A stretch of DNA of 64,000 bases. It comes from Bacillota bacterium. GTDB lineage: Bacteria; Bacillota; Clostridia; Lachnospirales; Lachnospiraceae. The position numbers and the translations under genes are program-made. Below the pieces are notes generated by a model. It had not been told where the DNA came from. It did not search any database and saw only the letters and a program-made list of their open reading frames with translations. Location of the stretch: the NCBI GenBank assembly GCA_023411215.1, contig JAEYOY010000065.1:1-64000 (forward strand), read 5' to 3'. Shown one piece after another: positions 61,959-64,000 of this stretch; within the stretch, counting starts at the first letter, position 1, and each line of letters begins with the position of its first letter.

Positions 61959-62675
61959 TTAACTGGAACCTGCCAGTGTTCCTAAAGCCTCTCTATCCAG
62001 AATTAAGATTGATTTATTGTTAACGGAACGAATGATACCTTCATTCTCCAGCTGTCCCAACTTACGACTTACGGTCTCTCTGGCAACGCCCAGATAATTA
62101 GCAATTCCTTCTCGACTTAAGGGCAATTGAATCAGAAGCCCTTCCTTCTCTTCTACACCGTATTTCGTGGCAAACTCTAGTAAAATTCCACCGATACGGT
62201 TATCAACATTCCGTACACCCATTCCTTGCATTGCATTTTCCAGCCGTGCCATTCGTTCGCCGAGCTCGACAATAATCTTAACTGCAATATCAGGGTATTG
62301 ATACAATAGTGTTTGAAATTGACTTTTTGACAGGATACAGGTCTTTACCGTCTGAAGTGCTTCTACGGAATAGGTAGCAGTACGATCCGTTAACAGATTC
62401 TGTTCACCAAAAAAATCTCCTTCCGCAAATACATATAATATCTGTTCTCTTCCGTCCGCTGTATATTTAAAGGCCTTTGCACTTCCTTCATGCACAATAA
62501 CGATATTCTCGGACCGCTCGCCATCGTGCATCAGAAGCTCACCCTTCTTATATTCGCGATGAGTAATCAAATCAGATATTTTGCCAACTTCTTCACTGCT
62601 CAGGGAAGAAAAGATGGGAACCTTTTTAACACATAAGTCATTATGACAAAACCCGCAATGGCAGGAAGCATTCAT
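61959..62675 (-). CDS. Crp/Fnr-family regulator with FNR-like cysteines
   Basis: This 238-aa regulator has a cyclic-nucleotide-type sensor domain, a dimer helix and a C-terminal HTH. Cys5, Cys7, Cys10 and Cys15 form CHCGFCHNDLC, and Cys113 lies in the position range of FNR Cys122; together they could bind a 4Fe-4S cluster. The recognition helix is ARETVSRKL (Arg199, Glu200, Ser203, Arg204), mixing CRP and FNR determinants. The start follows AGGAGG by 9 nt. It may sense oxygen or NO and bind TGTGA-N6-TCACA-type sites (inference). Confidence 0.88.
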   Translation of the reverse strand: MNASCHCGFCHNDLCVKKVPIFSSLSSEEVGKISDLITHREYKKGELLMHDGERSENIVIVHEGSAKAFKYTADGREQILYVFAEGDFFGEQNLLTDRTATYSVEALQTVKTCILSKSQFQTLLYQYPDIAVKIIVELGERMARLENAMQGMGVRNVDNRIGGILLEFATKYGVEEKEGLLIQLPLSREGIANYLGVARETVSRKLGQLENEGIIRSVNNKSILILDREALGTLAGSS

Positions 62676-62953
62676 ATTGATGAACCTCCTAATCTATGAT
62701 GTAATTCTGATAATCCGGCTAAATTGTTTTTTCTTAGCTCTTCGATTATCCTAATTAATTGTAATATGTACTCAAATTTGTGTCAACCCGAACAGATGCC
62801 TTTACCACCGTTTGTTATCATGAAAATAGCAATATCGATGATATATATCACTGATACTGCTACAATAATTAGAAAGATGGCGGTCAACCATCAAGCTTGT
62901 ATTCTCCGTCTCATATAAGTCTATCCTATTAAAAACGTATATATTATCGTATA

Positions 62954-63679
62954 TTACTCCAATGTATCAATCTGCTTTGCATAGGTATGAATGACATCAA
63001 TCGCCTCATTCATATTCTGAACAATAGGGAATTTACTCTCTTTTATTCTACCCCTTCGATCCATCAGTATCGGAAGGAAACCGGCAAGTCTAGCGTTCTC
63101 GAGATTTCCTTCTGAATCATCAATAAATACACTTTCCTCCGGCTCAATCCGAAGCTTCGCAGCAGCATGATAAAAAAGCTCGATATTATCCTTACATATT
63201 CCGTAATCACAGGACATGATCAATCCATCCAGATGTTCTGAAATATGAGCATGTTTTAGAACCCTCTGAAGAGAAGGCCAGGTATCCGATAATACAAAGA
63301 TATGATAATCCATCTTCAATTGCCTTATGCTACTCGCAGAATCTTCATAAAAAACAACCTTATTATCATTACAGACAGTATCCACTGCAAGAGCAAGGGC
63401 TTTCTCTTCTTGCTGTTTAATAATACCCATTAAGGCTAAGAATTCTCTATAGAAGTTATGAAACTGACTAATTTCTTCTTCCTCTGTAAACAACAAATGA
63501 TTCTCATCCAAGTGAATTCTACTACACCGAAAAGCCTCCTTTATTTTTGAAGCCTTTAACATAATTCGAACCAAATCACCCTTACTGAGAATCTCTTTCG
63601 TCTTAGGAGGAATGAACCAATTACCTGTCCTGGGATAAGCCAGCACATATCCATAATCAAATACAATATTTTTTATCAT
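62954..63679 (-). CDS. HAD-superfamily hydrolase
   Basis: This 241-aa HAD-IA-type hydrolase starts MIKNIVFDYGYVLAYP; the first catalytic Asp is in FDYG, while the second Asp of DxD is replaced by Gly/Tyr (DYG), common in haloacid dehalogenase-like members. Motif II is FVLSDTWPS and motif IV VFIDDSEGNLENARLAG. The substrate is unknown. GGGAG precedes the ATG. It is followed upstream by the fragment of an HTH protein. Confidence 0.87.
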   Translation of the reverse strand: MIKNIVFDYGYVLAYPRTGNWFIPPKTKEILSKGDLVRIMLKASKIKEAFRCSRIHLDENHLLFTEEEEISQFHNFYREFLALMGIIKQQEEKALALAVDTVCNDNKVVFYEDSASSIRQLKMDYHIFVLSDTWPSLQRVLKHAHISEHLDGLIMSCDYGICKDNIELFYHAAAKLRIEPEESVFIDDSEGNLENARLAGFLPILMDRRGRIKESKFPIVQNMNEAIDVIHTYAKQIDTLE

Positions 63680-63726
63680 AATACGCTCCCGTAACTTATC
63701 ACTACTTTCTTACTGTGCTTAGATTA

Positions 63727-64000
63727 TTATCTTCCATTTATTTTGTCGTTCATCCAACCCTCCAACGCAACTTTGCTAAAAACATATGAATCACCGATTT
63801 TAGTTCCAAAAGCATCAAACTCATCAGAGGCAATAAGATTGGATACATCATCACTACTTATACGTAAAAAAGCTGCCACTTCATATTCAGATAGAAAATC
63901 TTGAAATTCTGATACTGAATTCGATGTTGTAACAGCAAGGTTTGAGGGAACATGTGTTGTGTCTGGTAAGTTATTTGAAACAAGTATACTTGAAATTATG
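63727..64000 (-). CDS. Excisionase-like helix-turn-helix protein, C-terminal fragment
   Basis: The gene enters from the right edge; the last 90 codons are visible. The segment LSEYEVAAFLRISSDDVSNL is a MerR/excisionase-type (HTH_17) helix-turn-helix, followed by VFSKVALEGWMNDKI, the family's C-terminal helix. It probably binds DNA. Such domains occur both in mobile elements and in chromosomal proteins; too little is seen to choose. Confidence 0.7.
   Translation of the reverse strand, partial: IISSILVSNNLPDTTHVPSNLAVTTSNSVSEFQDFLSEYEVAAFLRISSDDVSNLIASDEFDAFGTKIGDSYVFSKVALEGWMNDKINGR

Noticed and set aside
63727..64000. Mobile element at the right edge because of the excisionase-like HTH
   Set aside because: No integrase, att site or flanking repeat is seen, and the gene is cut off by the window.

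Overview
The window reads as a stretch of chromosome from a low-GC, spore-forming, strictly anaerobic Firmicute, most likely Lachnospiraceae (Lachnoclostridium/Anaerocolumna-like). Sporulation and germination genes (spoIIP, gpr, a gerK-type receptor), pyruvate:ferredoxin oxidoreductase, rubrerythrin, clostridial ferredoxins and Clostridia-restricted small families point this way. This is inference from gene content; no 16S rRNA is present. Genes are dense, mostly on the minus strand, with strong AGGAGG-type ribosome sites and occasional GTG/TTG starts. I see no complete insertion sequence, prophage or CRISPR array.

Layout. 1-12.5 kb is a conserved housekeeping block: hemW (cut by the edge), lepA, spoIIP, gpr, rpsT (opposite strand), an SLH surface protein, tRNA-Ser(CGA), holA, lepB, rpoZ, remA, yicC. 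12.8-15.9 kb is a sulfur-assimilation cluster: cysK and metY downstream of an Rrf2 regulator with a cysteine triad. 16-19 kb holds a P-type metal ATPase behind a recognisable NiCo (czcD) riboswitch. 19-24.5 kb has a HAD phosphatase, an EamA transporter, a 1-Cys peroxiredoxin, a 4Fe-4S protein and thymidine kinase. 24.7-29.8 kb is a BMP-type nucleoside ABC importer. 29.9-33.3 kb has HepT-like and NusG_II proteins, ApbE and an Mrp ATPase. 33.4-37 kb has a DUF4474 protein with a metallophosphoesterase, a flavin reductase, a ferredoxin and a small GNAT. 37.2-41.2 kb is a MacB/FtsX-like ABC system with a long coiled coil. 41.4-43.3 kb has a DUF421 protein and an M23 peptidase. 43.8-47.9 kb is a gerK-like germinant receptor. 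48.4-52.8 kb has a DUF6514 protein, PFOR and a DUF3787 protein. 53.2-58.8 kb has an amino-acid permease, a cyclase-family hydrolase, zwf and gnd. 58.9-64 kb has a nitronate monooxygenase, rubrerythrin, a histidine phosphatase, a Crp/Fnr regulator, a HAD hydrolase and an HTH protein cut by the edge.

The main surprises are regulatory and structural. (1) The NiCo riboswitch overlaps a terminator in a mutually exclusive way. (2) Several families of short foldback repeats sit in the intergenic spaces; one family lies immediately 3' of stop codons in the sense orientation and supplies the stop itself in one case. (3) A 315-bp nested foldback shares an exact 31-bp end with a second locus. (4) Crp/Fnr-like palindromes lie ahead of the ferredoxin gene (centred at -41.5 of its predicted promoter) and ahead of a possible 29-codon gene upstream of gnd; a Crp/Fnr regulator with FNR-like cysteines is encoded nearby.

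How the parts fit. Redox and one-electron chemistry (PFOR, ferredoxins, flavin reductase, rubrerythrin, peroxiredoxin, zwf/gnd for NADPH, ApbE) and metal/Fe-S handling (Mrp, Rrf2, the NiCo-controlled ATPase) recur. The remainder is ordinary translation, replication, envelope and spore machinery.
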